A stretch of DNA of 64,000 bases from an uncultured Dorea sp. (GCA_910585725.1 CAJUFA010000013.1:1-64000), one strand, 5' to 3'; shown: positions 24,079-33,989, counted from the first letter of the stretch. Notes: generated by a model from the letters alone, not told the origin. Numbers and translations: made by a program.

Positions 24079-24762
24079 ATGGAAATATTGAGGATTGAGG
24101 ATCTCCGGAAAGTATACGGAGAAGGTGAAAACAGGGTACATGCGCTGGACGGGGTATCTTTTTCGGTGAACCGGGGAGAGTTCCTCTCAATCGTGGGCTC
24201 TTCCGGATCAGGCAAATCTACGCTTCTGCATCTGATCGGCGGAGTAGACCGTCCGACTTCCGGAAAGGTAACTGTAGGCGGAATCGACGTCTATGCACAG
24301 AACGAGGAGGAGCTGGCGGTCTTCCGCAGGCGGCAGGTAGGGCTGATCTATCAGTTTTACAACCTGATCCCTGTGCTGAACGTGCGGGAGAATATGGCGC
24401 TTCCGGTGCTGATGGACGGAAGGAATGTCAATGAGAAACGTATGGAAGAGCTGCTGGAGCTGTTGAAGCTGAAACAAAGAGAAAAGCATCTTCCCAACCA
24501 GCTCTCCGGAGGACAGCAGCAGAGAGTTTCGATCGGCAGGGCGCTTTTGAACGCGCCGGCGCTTCTTCTGGCCGACGAGCCTACGGGCAATCTGGACAGC
24601 GAGAACAGCCGTGAGATCATGAAACTTTTGCGCTATTCTAATGAAGTATATCAGCAGACGGTTATCGTGATCACCCATGATGAAGACGTCGCGCTTCAGG
24701 CCGACAGGATTATCGCCCTGGAGGATGGGCGTATCGTGAAAGACGAGGTGATCCGCAGATGA
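24079..24762 (+). CDS. ABC transporter ATP-binding protein (MacB/Bce type)
   Basis: A 227-residue ATPase. Walker A is GSSGSGKST, the signature is LSGGQQQRVSIGRAL, Walker B is LLLADEPTGNLDS, and the switch His is in VITHDED. These are the usual features of the LolD/MacB/BceA subfamily that works with FtsX-type permeases. ATG 24079 is chosen, with GTG 24070 as an alternative. Its stop overlaps the permease start by 4 bases (ATGA), so the two are translationally coupled. Confidence 0.93.
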   Translation: MEILRIEDLRKVYGEGENRVHALDGVSFSVNRGEFLSIVGSSGSGKSTLLHLIGGVDRPTSGKVTVGGIDVYAQNEEELAVFRRRQVGLIYQFYNLIPVLNVRENMALPVLMDGRNVNEKRMEELLELLKLKQREKHLPNQLSGGQQQRVSIGRALLNAPALLLADEPTGNLDSENSREIMKLLRYSNEVYQQTVIVITHDEDVALQADRIIALEDGRIVKDEVIRR

Positions 24763-27464
24763 ACATTTTCTCAAAGATAACCGCGAAGACTATGGGGGCG
24801 TACCGCGTCCGGACGATCGTGACAATCATCGGGGTAGTCTTATCTACGTCTATGATCACGGCAGTCGCGACATTCGGAACCAGTTTTCAGAGATTCCTGG
24901 TAAATTACAGCATTGAACACACCGGAAATTGGCATGTGGCGGCCAGCGGGTTCGAATCAGATCAGACGAAGGAGTTGGCGGAGCATGAAGACGCGGCGAA
25001 TGCGGCGGAGATAAAGATCCTGGGATATGCCTGGTTTGATCCGGTGGCGGAGAGATCGCCGGACGTGCCTTACTTATATGTGCGGGCATTGTCCAGGGAA
25101 GCGCTTGATATGCTGCCGGCAGAGATGGAGGAGGGACGTATGCCGGAGACGGAGGATGAAATTGCAGTGCCGGATTTTCTTATGGCAAATGAAGATCCGG
25201 ACCGTCAGACGAAGATCGGAGATACGCTGACGTTAGAGTTGGGCGAACGCTCTTACCAGGGAGAACGGCTGGGGCAGAGCAATCCGTATATGGGTGAAGG
25301 ATTTGAAGGCAACGAGACGTTTACTCCAACAGGAACCAGGACCTTCACGGTGGTAGGGATCTATTCCTCCTGGCCGGACAGGTCATACGGGGGGTCAGGC
25401 TACGACGTGCTGGCAGGTCCCACAGAGATGGAGACGGCGTACCAGGATGTGTTTATAGAGTTGAAAAATCCCCGCAGTGTGTATGACTTTGCGAAAGAGA
25501 ATCTGTCAACGGAGAGCGGGAGCGTTTTGTATAACGAAAGCCTTCTGCGATGGCTCGGGATTGCGGATAACTCGAATCTGACGGTTGTGATGGGAGGACT
25601 TCTGGCGATTCTGATCGCTGTGATCATGGCCGGCTCCATCACATTGATCTACAATGCATTTTCAATCTCTCTTCGGGAGCGTACAGTGCAGTTTGGTCTT
25701 CTTTCTTCCATCGGCGCGACGAAGAGACAGCTTCGGACCGCCATGCGGTATGAAGCGTTCTTTGTGAGCGCGGTGGGTATTCCGCTGGGTATTCTGGCCG
25801 GTGTCGGCGGCATCGGTGTGACGCTTCACTTTATCGGCGTCGGACTGACACGCTGGATTCACGGAACGGAGAAGGGTATTCCGCTGTATGTGCCGGTTTG
25901 GGCCGTAGCGGCGGCGGCAGTCATCGCATTCGCGACGATTATGCTTTCGGTGTGGATACCCTCCAGGAGGATTCGGAAGATTACCCCTATGGAGGCGATC
26001 CGCTCCAGTGCAGATATCCGGGTCAGGCCGGGCGAGGTTAAGTCGGGGAAATGGGTATCCGCGATTTTCGGGCTGGAAGGAATGATGGCTTCGAAGAACT
26101 ATAAACGGGACCGGCGGAAATACCGGGCAACGGTAATCTCCCTTACGATGAGCATCGGACTGTTTACGGCGGCGGGCTTATTCAACATGTATCTGTTGGA
26201 GACAGGGGCGTTCGTACTGGAGGCGCCGGATACAGATCTTGAATATGGAATCTACAGCGACGTGGAACAGCATGAAGAGGAAGTGGAAGCAATCCTTGAA
26301 CGTACGGAAGGAATTCGTTCTGTAACAAAGCATTATCATGGATCTTTATTCTTCAAGGCGTCAAAGGAGTGGAATGACAGGGAATTCCTGGATACTTATA
26401 TTCAGGAATTTGCAGAAGAGGGTAAAACGGCAGAAAATGCAGATTCAGAACCGGGAAATACAGGCGCAGAGCCGGATGACGCAGGTCAGGATATGGGAAA
26501 CAGTACGGATCAGAAGGGCGGCACGCAGGTCTGGCTGAATGCGACGATGGTTGTCTTAAGCGACCGGGATTTCGAGCGCTTCGCGAAGGAGCAGAAGGTG
26601 GATGTATCGGATTATCAGGACAGCGACCATGTCAGGGTAATATATCTGAATGCGGCAAGGCAGTTTAACCCGGAGACGGAGCGCTATGAGAAGAAAGAAA
26701 TCTTCCCTGAAGGAACGGAGGGTATGTACCAGGCGGGATATGTCCGATATAGCGAAGAAAGCGACTGTGATTTTATAGAGGAGACGATAGAGATCGAACT
26801 GTCAGACGCGGCGGAGGATGTTCCGGATTCTTTCGAGGAATACAGGAACCGCGGCGTGGTGGTATTCCTCCCGGAGAGTATGTATCAAAGATTCAGGGCA
26901 GATTTTCCGGAAGAAAGTCTGAACGCCGCCTACGGGATCCAATGTGAGAATCCGGCGGAGACATACAGGGATCTGGAGAAAAAGTTTGACGAGCAGGAAC
27001 TCTCGGGCAGCGGATACCTGGTGAATAAGAGGGAAGAATATGAGACGGATCAGAATACGATCATAGCGATTAAAGTTCTGACGTACGGCTTTGTGATATT
27101 GATATCCCTGATTGCAGTGGCCAACGTATACCACACGATCTCCACGAATCTTATGCTTAGGCGTAAGGAATTCGCTATGCTCAGGTCGATGGGAATGTCT
27201 CCGAAGGGATTTCGTAAGATGATGAATTACGAGTGTCTGATTTACGGTATCCGTTCGATGCTCTATGGCCTTGTGATTACGATATTAATCAGCGCGGCGC
27301 TTAACAGAAGCCTCGGGGCGGGGGCCGACGTAGAATTCCTGATGCCATGGGGATACATTCTTGCAGCCGTGGCCGGAGTATTCACAGTCGTATTCCTGAC
27401 CATGCTGTATACGATGAGCGTAATCAGGAAGAATAATATCGTGGAAGAATTGAAGATGAATTAA
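24759..27464 (+). CDS. ABC transporter permease with two FtsX domains
   Basis: A 901-residue membrane protein. An N-terminal helix (about 20-45) is followed by an external domain, then a first FtsX block of three helices (about 265-405, including LRERTVQFGLLSSIGATKRQL). A fifth helix near 470 and a second, acidic external domain come next, then a final FtsX block (about 770-895, with LRRKEFAMLRSMGMSPKGF). This eight-helix layout fits permeases that export or sense antimicrobial peptides or lipoproteins. With the two-component genes upstream it forms a Bce-like resistance module. The external domain contains a low-complexity acidic insert around residues 560-590. Confidence 0.9.
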   Translation: MNIFSKITAKTMGAYRVRTIVTIIGVVLSTSMITAVATFGTSFQRFLVNYSIEHTGNWHVAASGFESDQTKELAEHEDAANAAEIKILGYAWFDPVAERSPDVPYLYVRALSREALDMLPAEMEEGRMPETEDEIAVPDFLMANEDPDRQTKIGDTLTLELGERSYQGERLGQSNPYMGEGFEGNETFTPTGTRTFTVVGIYSSWPDRSYGGSGYDVLAGPTEMETAYQDVFIELKNPRSVYDFAKENLSTESGSVLYNESLLRWLGIADNSNLTVVMGGLLAILIAVIMAGSITLIYNAFSISLRERTVQFGLLSSIGATKRQLRTAMRYEAFFVSAVGIPLGILAGVGGIGVTLHFIGVGLTRWIHGTEKGIPLYVPVWAVAAAAVIAFATIMLSVWIPSRRIRKITPMEAIRSSADIRVRPGEVKSGKWVSAIFGLEGMMASKNYKRDRRKYRATVISLTMSIGLFTAAGLFNMYLLETGAFVLEAPDTDLEYGIYSDVEQHEEEVEAILERTEGIRSVTKHYHGSLFFKASKEWNDREFLDTYIQEFAEEGKTAENADSEPGNTGAEPDDAGQDMGNSTDQKGGTQVWLNATMVVLSDRDFERFAKEQKVDVSDYQDSDHVRVIYLNAARQFNPETERYEKKEIFPEGTEGMYQAGYVRYSEESDCDFIEETIEIELSDAAEDVPDSFEEYRNRGVVVFLPESMYQRFRADFPEESLNAAYGIQCENPAETYRDLEKKFDEQELSGSGYLVNKREEYETDQNTIIAIKVLTYGFVILISLIAVANVYHTISTNLMLRRKEFAMLRSMGMSPKGFRKMMNYECLIYGIRSMLYGLVITILISAALNRSLGAGADVEFLMPWGYILAAVAGVFTVVFLTMLYTMSVIRKNNIVEELKMN

Positions 27465-27588
27465 ATGTGATCATTTCAGTACATTGGATTGACCGTTGGG
27501 TACAAAGCTCTTGAAATCCTATGAAGGAAGAATAGAATGGCATTATAGCATCTGATGCATAAGTTTTTAGAAGATTAGGAGGAAGATT

Positions 27589-28059
27589 ATGGGACCGATT
27601 TCAGGAGTGAATGACAGACAGACCGATCCGTATCTGCAATGGAGTAAACAAGTAGAAAAGAATGCATCCAGGGCGGGAATGGTAAGAGCAGAAGAGAATT
27701 CTCAGGATTCTCGGGATGTAAAAGGAGAAGAGAAGGGAAATAATCGGACGGAAGGTGTAAAGAATGATTCGGCGCGGCGTACGAGGGACGAATATATTCC
27801 GGAGACGAAAGGGGATGCGGACTCAAAGCGCGCAGAGAGTGAGAAATCAGGGATGTACAGGTGCAGTACCGATAAGGTCGACCGTGAGATCGCGAAACTC
27901 AAGCGTCATAAAGCGGAGCTGGAAAGTATGCTGAGTACGGAAAAGGATGAGAGAAAGATTCAGGAATTAGAAAGACAGCTTAGCCAGGTAGAAAGAGAGC
28001 TAAGTCAGAAAGATAACGACACATATCGGAAGCAGCATATGGAGATGACAAAGATCTAG
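27589..28059 (+). CDS. Hypothetical coiled-coil protein
   Basis: A 156-residue, very hydrophilic protein with a good AGGAGG site. The first 90 residues are charged and probably disordered; residues about 95-145 form a heptad-rich coiled coil (DREIAKLKRHKAELESML, then KIQELERQLSQVERELSQ). It has no signal peptide, cysteine motif or membrane helix. It stands alone with a strong terminator. I do not recognise the family; a structural or scaffold role is possible. Confidence 0.7.
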   Translation: MGPISGVNDRQTDPYLQWSKQVEKNASRAGMVRAEENSQDSRDVKGEEKGNNRTEGVKNDSARRTRDEYIPETKGDADSKRAESEKSGMYRCSTDKVDREIAKLKRHKAELESMLSTEKDERKIQELERQLSQVERELSQKDNDTYRKQHMEMTKI

Positions 28060-28096
28060 GGCTTTTGAATATGCCGCCGGATGATCTGTATAATAT

Positions 28097-28150
28097 AAAA
28101 ACCCCACGCTCTGTTCAATAGAAGAATATTGAACAGAGCGTGGGGTTTTT
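28097..28150 (+). terminator. Strong, probably bidirectional terminator
   Basis: A stem of about 24 bp (AAAAACCCCACGCTCTGTTC... and its complement) with a 6-base loop; A and T runs flank both sides. Confidence 0.9.
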
Positions 28151-28227
28151 ATCGCAATATTTTCACACAATCACCATAGTTTTCTGTTATACTATATACA
28201 AAGACTGGCGGGACGGAGGTTGATGGT

Positions 28228-28905
28228 ATGGACAGGATTAAGATATTAGTGGTGGATGACGAGAGCAGGATGCGCAAACTGGTCCGGGACTTCCTGGAAC
28301 GGGAAGGTTTTTGGGTACTGGAAGCGGGAGACGGACTGGAAGCGATGGATTTATTCTATCAGGATAAAGAGATAGCGCTTATGATTCTGGATGTGATGAT
28401 GCCGAAGATGGATGGATGGCAGGTGTGCAGAGAGGTGCGTCAGACGTCCGGAATACCGATTATTATGCTGACGGCGCGTTCGGAAGAGCGGGACGAGCTG
28501 CAGGGTTTTGAACTGGGAGTAGACGAATATATCTCTAAGCCTTTCAGCCCGAAGATCCTTGTGGCGAGGGTTACGGCCATCCTGAGGCGTTCCCATGCGC
28601 TGGATGCCGGGCAGTCGGTTGACGCCGGAGGAATCAGTATCGATAAGGCGGCGCATCAGGTGAAGATAGACGGTAAGGAGATAGAGCTTAGTTATAAAGA
28701 ATTCGAGCTTTTATCGTATTTTATCGAGAACCAGGGGATCGCGCTGTCCAGGGAGAAGATCCTGAACAATGTGTGGAATTATGATTATTTTGGAGATGCC
28801 CGGACGATCGACACACATGTGAAAAAATTGCGGAGCAAGCTGGGGGAGAAGGGCAATTATATCAGGACAATCTGGGGAATGGGTTATAAGTTTGAGGTGG
28901 AATAA
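28228..28905 (+). CDS. OmpR-family response regulator (second system)
   Basis: A 225-residue regulator. The receiver domain has VVDDESRM, the phosphoacceptor in LMILDVMMPKMDG, and the Lys in DEYISKPFSPK. The winged helix ends DARTIDTHVKKLRSKLG and IWGMGYKFEVE. It is followed by its kinase, whose start lies one base after this stop. This is a general envelope-stress type pair; the regulated genes are not evident in the window, although hisH follows the kinase closely. Confidence 0.93.
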   Translation: MDRIKILVVDDESRMRKLVRDFLEREGFWVLEAGDGLEAMDLFYQDKEIALMILDVMMPKMDGWQVCREVRQTSGIPIIMLTARSEERDELQGFELGVDEYISKPFSPKILVARVTAILRRSHALDAGQSVDAGGISIDKAAHQVKIDGKEIELSYKEFELLSYFIENQGIALSREKILNNVWNYDYFGDARTIDTHVKKLRSKLGEKGNYIRTIWGMGYKFEVE

Positions 28906-28906
28906 G

Positions 28907-30370
28907 ATGAGGCGTTCAGTCAAACGGCAGATGATTACGGTGTTCCTGGGGCTTCTGGTATCTCTTATAGCGGCGCTTTTCATCATCAATGTCCGATTTC
29001 TGGAACCATATTATATCGGGAATAAGAAGACGCAGTTTATCGAGATGTATCATATGCTGAACCAGGCGGTCGAGAACGGATCGCTGGATAATACGGATAA
29101 ATCAGGAGAACTGATCTTTATGGCGGAAAAGAGTAATATCTCTTTTCTGGTACAGGATAGTTCCGGCGTGTTCTACACGAATGTGCATGACCAGGAGCAG
29201 TTAAAGAATCAGCTCCTGGGATACCGGCTGAATCAGGCGCAGAAGACGGGAAAAGTACTGGAAAGTACGGATCAATATCAGATTACCCAGTCCTGGAGTC
29301 CGTGGAATCAGACGGATTATGTGGAGATGTGGGGAAGTCTTGAGGGCGGAAGCCAGTTTCTGCTTCGAAGTCCCCTGGAGAGCATCAAGGAGAGCGCGGA
29401 GATTTCGAACCGTTTCCTGCTTTCTATCGGAAGCATACTGATTCTGGTAGGAATAATCTCGGTCTGGTACTTTTCAAAGCGTCTTACGGACCCGATTCTG
29501 GAGCTCGCCCTTTTATCGGAGCGGATGGCGGATCTGGATTTTGAAGCCAAGTATACCAGCGGCGGAAATGATGAGATCGGAGAGCTGGGAGCGAATTTTA
29601 ACCGGATGTCGGAGAAGCTTGAGAGCACGATCTGCGAACTGAAAAGCGCGAATAACAGGCTGAAAGAGGATATCGAGCAGAAAGAAAAGCTTGAAAAGAT
29701 GCGCAATGACTTCCTGGGAAATGTTTCTCATGAACTGAAGACGCCCATTGCGTTGATCCAGGGGTACGCGGAAGGATTGAAAGAAGGGGTGAACGACGAT
29801 CCCAGGGACCGGGAATTCTACTGTGACGTCATTATGGACGAAGCGGCGAAGATGAATCAGATGGTCAGAAATCTGCTGACGTTGAATCAGTTGGAGTTTG
29901 GGGATGAAGATATTGTATTTGAACGGTTTGATCTGACGGAGCTTATCAGAGGAATTCTGCAGAGCATGGAGATCCTTGCGGAACAGGAGGGGATCCGGGT
30001 GATATTCCGGCAGGAGAAGAGCGTCTATGTGTGGGCGGACGAGTTCAAGGTGGAGCAGGTAGCGCGCAACTATGTAAGCAACGCGTTCCACCATGCAGAT
30101 AAAGAGAAAGTAGTGGAAGTAAGGATACGGACGGAAGGGAACAAGGCAAGAGTGACGGTGTTCAATACAGGAGCGCCGATTGCCGAAGAAGACGTCGGGC
30201 ATATATGGGAAAAATTCTATAAAGCGGACAAGGCGCATACCCGGGAGTACGGCGGAAACGGGATCGGATTGTCTATCGTGAAAGCGATTATGGAATCTTT
30301 CCATCAGAAGTATGGAGTAAATAATTACGACAACGGTGTTGAATTTTGGTTTGAACTTGATGTACAATGA
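28907..30370 (+). CDS. HAMP-containing sensor histidine kinase
   Basis: A 487-residue kinase. ATG 28907 is preceded by GAGGTGG at a 6-base distance; a TTG at 28892 is less likely. TM1 lies at about 9-29, an external sensor domain of about 140 residues follows, then TM2 near 165-185 and a HAMP domain (RLTDPILELALLSERMADLD). The phosphoacceptor is in GNVSHELKTPIALIQGYAEG, and the ATPase domain has GNGIGLSIVKAIM. The external domain probably detects a cell-envelope or extracellular cue of unknown nature. Confidence 0.92.
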   Translation: MRRSVKRQMITVFLGLLVSLIAALFIINVRFLEPYYIGNKKTQFIEMYHMLNQAVENGSLDNTDKSGELIFMAEKSNISFLVQDSSGVFYTNVHDQEQLKNQLLGYRLNQAQKTGKVLESTDQYQITQSWSPWNQTDYVEMWGSLEGGSQFLLRSPLESIKESAEISNRFLLSIGSILILVGIISVWYFSKRLTDPILELALLSERMADLDFEAKYTSGGNDEIGELGANFNRMSEKLESTICELKSANNRLKEDIEQKEKLEKMRNDFLGNVSHELKTPIALIQGYAEGLKEGVNDDPRDREFYCDVIMDEAAKMNQMVRNLLTLNQLEFGDEDIVFERFDLTELIRGILQSMEILAEQEGIRVIFRQEKSVYVWADEFKVEQVARNYVSNAFHHADKEKVVEVRIRTEGNKARVTVFNTGAPIAEEDVGHIWEKFYKADKAHTREYGGNGIGLSIVKAIMESFHQKYGVNNYDNGVEFWFELDVQ

Positions 30371-30399
30371 GCAGGAGAATAAGAGGAGGGGCTGCAAAA

Positions 30400-31005
30400 G
30401 TGATAGCGATACTTGACTATGATGCCGGTAATATTAAGAGTGTGGAGAAGGCTATGCTGCTGTTGGGGCAGGATGTGACGGTTACGCGGGAGAGAGAGAG
30501 GATTCTTAAGGCGGATAAGGTGATACTTCCCGGTGTCGGGGCATTTGGAGATGCGATGGGGAAGATACGTCAGTACGGACTCTATGAGGTGATTCATGAA
30601 GTGGTGGAGCAGGGGACGCCGTTTCTTGGGATATGCCTGGGCTTGCAGCTTTTATTTGAGCGGAGCGAAGAGTCGCCGGGAGTGGAAGGGCTTGGGATCT
30701 TGAAGGGGGAGATTCTGCGGCTTCCTGATACGCCGGGGCTTAAGATTCCGCATATGGGATGGAATTCCCTGGAATTCAGGAATAACGGAAGGTTGTTTGA
30801 GGGCCTGCCGCAGGAATCATATGTGTATTTTGTGCATTCTTATTATCTGAAGGCCGCGGACGAGGGGATCGTAACGGCGGCTGCAGAATACGGTACGCAG
30901 ATTCATGCGTCTGTAGAACAAAATAATATCTTTGCGTGTCAGTTTCACCCGGAAAAGAGCAGCGACGTGGGTATTCGGATACTTAAGAATTTTATATCCA
31001 TATAG
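30400..31005 (+). CDS. hisH: Imidazole glycerol phosphate synthase, glutaminase subunit
   Basis: Supplies ammonia from glutamine to HisF in histidine biosynthesis. A GTG start at 30400 with AGAGGAGGGG upstream gives 201 residues, the standard HisH length. The N-terminus IAILDYDAGNIKSVEKA and LPGVGAFGDAM are family marks; the nucleophile is Cys in GICLGLQLLFE, with the His-Glu pair in CQFHPEKSSDVG. hisF follows after 45 bases. No other histidine gene is in the window. Confidence 0.95.
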   Translation: MIAILDYDAGNIKSVEKAMLLLGQDVTVTRERERILKADKVILPGVGAFGDAMGKIRQYGLYEVIHEVVEQGTPFLGICLGLQLLFERSEESPGVEGLGILKGEILRLPDTPGLKIPHMGWNSLEFRNNGRLFEGLPQESYVYFVHSYYLKAADEGIVTAAAEYGTQIHASVEQNNIFACQFHPEKSSDVGIRILKNFISI

Positions 31006-31050
31006 CATATATATGGAACGGTGCAAACATAGAAAGGACGGAGAGAAAGA

Positions 31051-31818
31051 ATGCATACAAAGAGGATTATACCATGTCTGGATGTGAATCGCGGGCGGGT
31101 GGTTAAAGGAGTGAATTTTGTAGATCTTAAGGATGCGGGAGATCCGGTGGAAATCGGACGGGCGTATGACAAAGCCGGCGCAGACGAACTGGTATTCCTG
31201 GATATCACGGCTTCTTCCGATGCGAGAGGAACGGTTGTGGATATGGTTCGTAAAGTGGCGGAGACAGTATTCATACCGTTTACGGTAGGCGGAGGTATCC
31301 GGACGGTTGATGATTTCAAGGTATTGTTAAGGGAAGGAGCGGATAAGATCTCCATCAATTCTTCGGCGATCAATACTCCCGGATTGATCAGCGACGCGGC
31401 GGATAAGTTCGGCAGCCAGTGCGTGGTGGTGGCGATTGACGCGAAGCGCAGGGCCGGCGGAGACGGATGGAATATCTACAAGAACGGTGGACGGATCGAC
31501 GTGGGTATCGATGCGCTGGAATGGGCGGAGAAAGTAGAGAAGCTTGGCGCGGGGGAGATTCTTCTTACGAGTATGGACTGCGACGGTACGAAGTCGGGGT
31601 ATGATCTGGAGCTTACCCGGGCCGTGGCGGACGCGGTGTCGATTCCGGTTATAGCGTCGGGAGGAGCGGGAACACTCGGGCATTTCTATGAGGCGTTGAC
31701 GGAAGGCGGCGCGGACGCGGCTTTGGCGGCGTCTCTCTTCCATTATAAAGAGCTTACGATCAATGAAGTAAAGGAATATCTCCGGGAGAAAAAAGTTCCG
31801 GTTCGGCTGAGTATATGA
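31051..31818 (+). CDS. hisF: Imidazole glycerol phosphate synthase, cyclase subunit
   Basis: Uses ammonia from HisH to convert PRFAR into imidazole glycerol phosphate and AICAR. The 255-residue TIM barrel has catalytic Asp in PCLDVNRGRVVKG and in LLTSMDCDGTKSGYD, plus phosphate-binding VGGGIRTVDD and IASGGAGTLGHF. The sequence is canonical with no missing active-site residue. It forms an isolated pair with hisH; hisA and hisI would be expected beside it in a full operon and are not seen. Confidence 0.96.
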   Translation: MHTKRIIPCLDVNRGRVVKGVNFVDLKDAGDPVEIGRAYDKAGADELVFLDITASSDARGTVVDMVRKVAETVFIPFTVGGGIRTVDDFKVLLREGADKISINSSAINTPGLISDAADKFGSQCVVVAIDAKRRAGGDGWNIYKNGGRIDVGIDALEWAEKVEKLGAGEILLTSMDCDGTKSGYDLELTRAVADAVSIPVIASGGAGTLGHFYEALTEGGADAALAASLFHYKELTINEVKEYLREKKVPVRLSI

Positions 31819-31864
31819 TGATGGCATAGAAGTTGTTGAACTATACCAGAAAGGGGGAGGGAGG

Positions 31865-32590
31865 ATGAACGGAGTTGGTTTTGGCGGACCGGTAATGAAT
31901 TACTTACGGGAACTTAATCTGGTCTCGATTCTGTTCAGGATCTTTTTGTCTGTTCTGATCGGTGGATTCCTGGGGATGGAGCGCGGGAAGAAGAATCGTC
32001 CGGCGGGGCTTCGGACTTACATTCTGGTGTGTCTCGGATCGGCGCTGGTGATGATGACGAATCAGTATGTGTATCTGATTTATCAGACAGGCGATCCGAC
32101 GCGCTTGGGAGCGCAGGTGATCAGCGGAGTCGGTTTTCTCGGAGCAGGGACGATTATACTGACCGGAAGGAATAAGATCATGGGGATCACCACGGCGGCA
32201 GGGCTGTGGACAGCGGCCTGCAGCGGTCTGGCAATCGGGGTTGGATTCTACGAAGGCGCGGTATTGGGCGGTATCGTGATCGCGTTTACAGTATCCGGTA
32301 TGTTGAAATTTGATATCTGGCTGCGAAAGAAGTCGAAGTATTTGGAGCTGTATATTGAATATAATGCGGAAAAAGGAGCGTTCAGCAGTTTTCTGCAATA
32401 CGCCAGGGAGCATCAGTTTGACGTCAAAAATATTCAGATCAGTAAAGGCTACATGTGGCAGAATTCGGAGGGAATGCAGCGGACGCTTAGTTATATTGTG
32501 ACGGTTTCCAGCCAGGTTCACCGCACGCATTCGGAGATGATCGAGGTACTGGCGCATGAGAAAGGAGTCCAGTTCATCGAGGAATTATAG
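31865..32590 (+). CDS. MgtC/SapB family membrane protein
   Basis: A 241-residue protein with four to five N-terminal helices (about 15-150) and a soluble C-terminal domain. The N-terminal landmarks LSVLIGGFLGMERGKK, PAGLRTYILVCLGSALVMM and GVGFLGAGTII define the MgtC/SapB family. In other bacteria these proteins affect Mg2+ homeostasis, the F1F0 ATPase or acid tolerance. The C-terminal domain (about 155-241) resembles the ACT-like domain of this group. It follows hisF after 46 bases and may share its transcript. Confidence 0.9.
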   Translation: MNGVGFGGPVMNYLRELNLVSILFRIFLSVLIGGFLGMERGKKNRPAGLRTYILVCLGSALVMMTNQYVYLIYQTGDPTRLGAQVISGVGFLGAGTIILTGRNKIMGITTAAGLWTAACSGLAIGVGFYEGAVLGGIVIAFTVSGMLKFDIWLRKKSKYLELYIEYNAEKGAFSSFLQYAREHQFDVKNIQISKGYMWQNSEGMQRTLSYIVTVSSQVHRTHSEMIEVLAHEKGVQFIEEL

Positions 32591-32604
32591 TTTCTAACTT
32601 TTCC

Positions 32605-32634
32605 TTGACCATGTCGTGTACAGCATGATAGAGT
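32605..32634 (+). promoter_or_regulatory. Candidate promoter of the antiporter gene
   Basis: TTGACC (32605-32610), an 18-base spacer and TAGAGT (32629-32634), 38 bases before ATG. Confidence 0.5.
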
Positions 32635-32672
32635 AAGATAAGTACATTAGTGGGATTAGGAGGAAATGAGAG

Positions 32673-33989
32673 ATGAAAAAAAGTAACCCGGCAGCATTGG
32701 CGCCTATCGGCGTGTTTCTGGTTTTGTATCTGGGACTGGGAGTTTTATTCGAGTATGTATTGAAGATACCTATGGGATTCTATAATATTCCGATCGTAGT
32801 CGCCTTTCTTGCGGCGATTCTGGTGGCGTGTTTTCAGAACAGAGAGGTAAGTTTTGACGGCAAGTTGGAGATTATGGCGCAGGGGATGGCGGATAAGAAT
32901 ATCATAACTATGCTGCTGATCTTCCTGACGGCCGGAGTTTTTGTAGGGGTTGTCGGCAGAAGCAGTGCGGAGAGCGTCGCTTATTTTATGCTTTCTTTGA
33001 TACCGGCAAGATTCTCGGTGGCGGTGCTTTTTGTAGTCGCCTGTTTTGTGTCTACCGCGATGGGGACTTCGGTGGGGACGATTACATTGATTACTCCGAT
33101 TGCGGCGACGGTGGCGGAGGCGTCGGGGTTCAGCCTTCCGCTTTGTATCGGTTCGGTTATGGGCGGAGCGATGTTCGGCGATAACCTGTCTTTTATCTCA
33201 GATACGACGATTGCAGCATGTAACGGACAGGGATGCGCCATGAAGGATAAGTTTCGGGAGAATTTCGGAATTGCGTTCCCGGCGGCGGTTGTTACTCTGG
33301 TATTGATTCTTGTGCTGTCTCTGCGTATGGATTTAAGCGGAGCAGTGGCGCAGGATTACAATCTGATTCAGATTATACCTTATGTTCTCGTATTGGTTGG
33401 CGGAATTGTAGGAATTAATGTATTCGTAGTTCTGCTGGTGGGTATTGTATCCGGTTCGGTGATTATGCTTGCAACAGGACAGACGGCTCCGACGGATCTG
33501 CTTGCTAATATGGGCTCTGGCGTATCGGGAATGTTCGAGACTTGTATGGTGGCGGTTCTGGTAGCGGCGATGTGCGCACTGATTCGGGAATATGGCGGAT
33601 TTGAAGCGTTGTTGTCGGCGATTCGGCGTGTTTTCAAGGGAAACAAGGGCGGACAGTTAGGAATGGGACTTCTTGTCTGCGCTATGGACGTTGCGACGGC
33701 GAATAATACGGTGGCGATCGTCATGGCGAATCCGATTGCGGGCGAGATGGCGCAGGAGTACGGCGTTACGCCGAAAAAGGCGGCTTCTTTGCTGGATACG
33801 TTTTCCTGCATTTCACAGGGGGCGATTCCTTATGGAGCACAGATGCTGGTGGCGATCTCGGCGGCAAGTGAGATGGGATTTGAGATTACGGCGTTTGATA
33901 TCCTTCCGAATCTGTTCTATCCCGGACTGCTGTTGATCAGTTCTCTTGTCTTTATTTTCTTTATTCCGGCGAAGCAGCGAGCCGAGTAG
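32673..33989 (+). CDS. NhaC-family Na+/H+ antiporter-like transporter
   Basis: A 438-residue membrane protein with about 11 predicted helices. Family marks include STAMGTSVGTITLITPIA, the gate-region GGAMFGDNLSFISDTTIAA with its conserved polar residues, and in the second half AMDVATANNTVAIVMANPIA and SCISQGAIPYGAQML. NhaC-type proteins exchange Na+ for H+ or, in malate-lactate relatives, organic acids. The SDT motif after the DN pair is typical of the family. It has its own promoter, so the substrate cannot be deduced from neighbours. Confidence 0.87.
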   Translation: MKKSNPAALAPIGVFLVLYLGLGVLFEYVLKIPMGFYNIPIVVAFLAAILVACFQNREVSFDGKLEIMAQGMADKNIITMLLIFLTAGVFVGVVGRSSAESVAYFMLSLIPARFSVAVLFVVACFVSTAMGTSVGTITLITPIAATVAEASGFSLPLCIGSVMGGAMFGDNLSFISDTTIAACNGQGCAMKDKFRENFGIAFPAAVVTLVLILVLSLRMDLSGAVAQDYNLIQIIPYVLVLVGGIVGINVFVVLLVGIVSGSVIMLATGQTAPTDLLANMGSGVSGMFETCMVAVLVAAMCALIREYGGFEALLSAIRRVFKGNKGGQLGMGLLVCAMDVATANNTVAIVMANPIAGEMAQEYGVTPKKAASLLDTFSCISQGAIPYGAQMLVAISAASEMGFEITAFDILPNLFYPGLLLISSLVFIFFIPAKQRAE

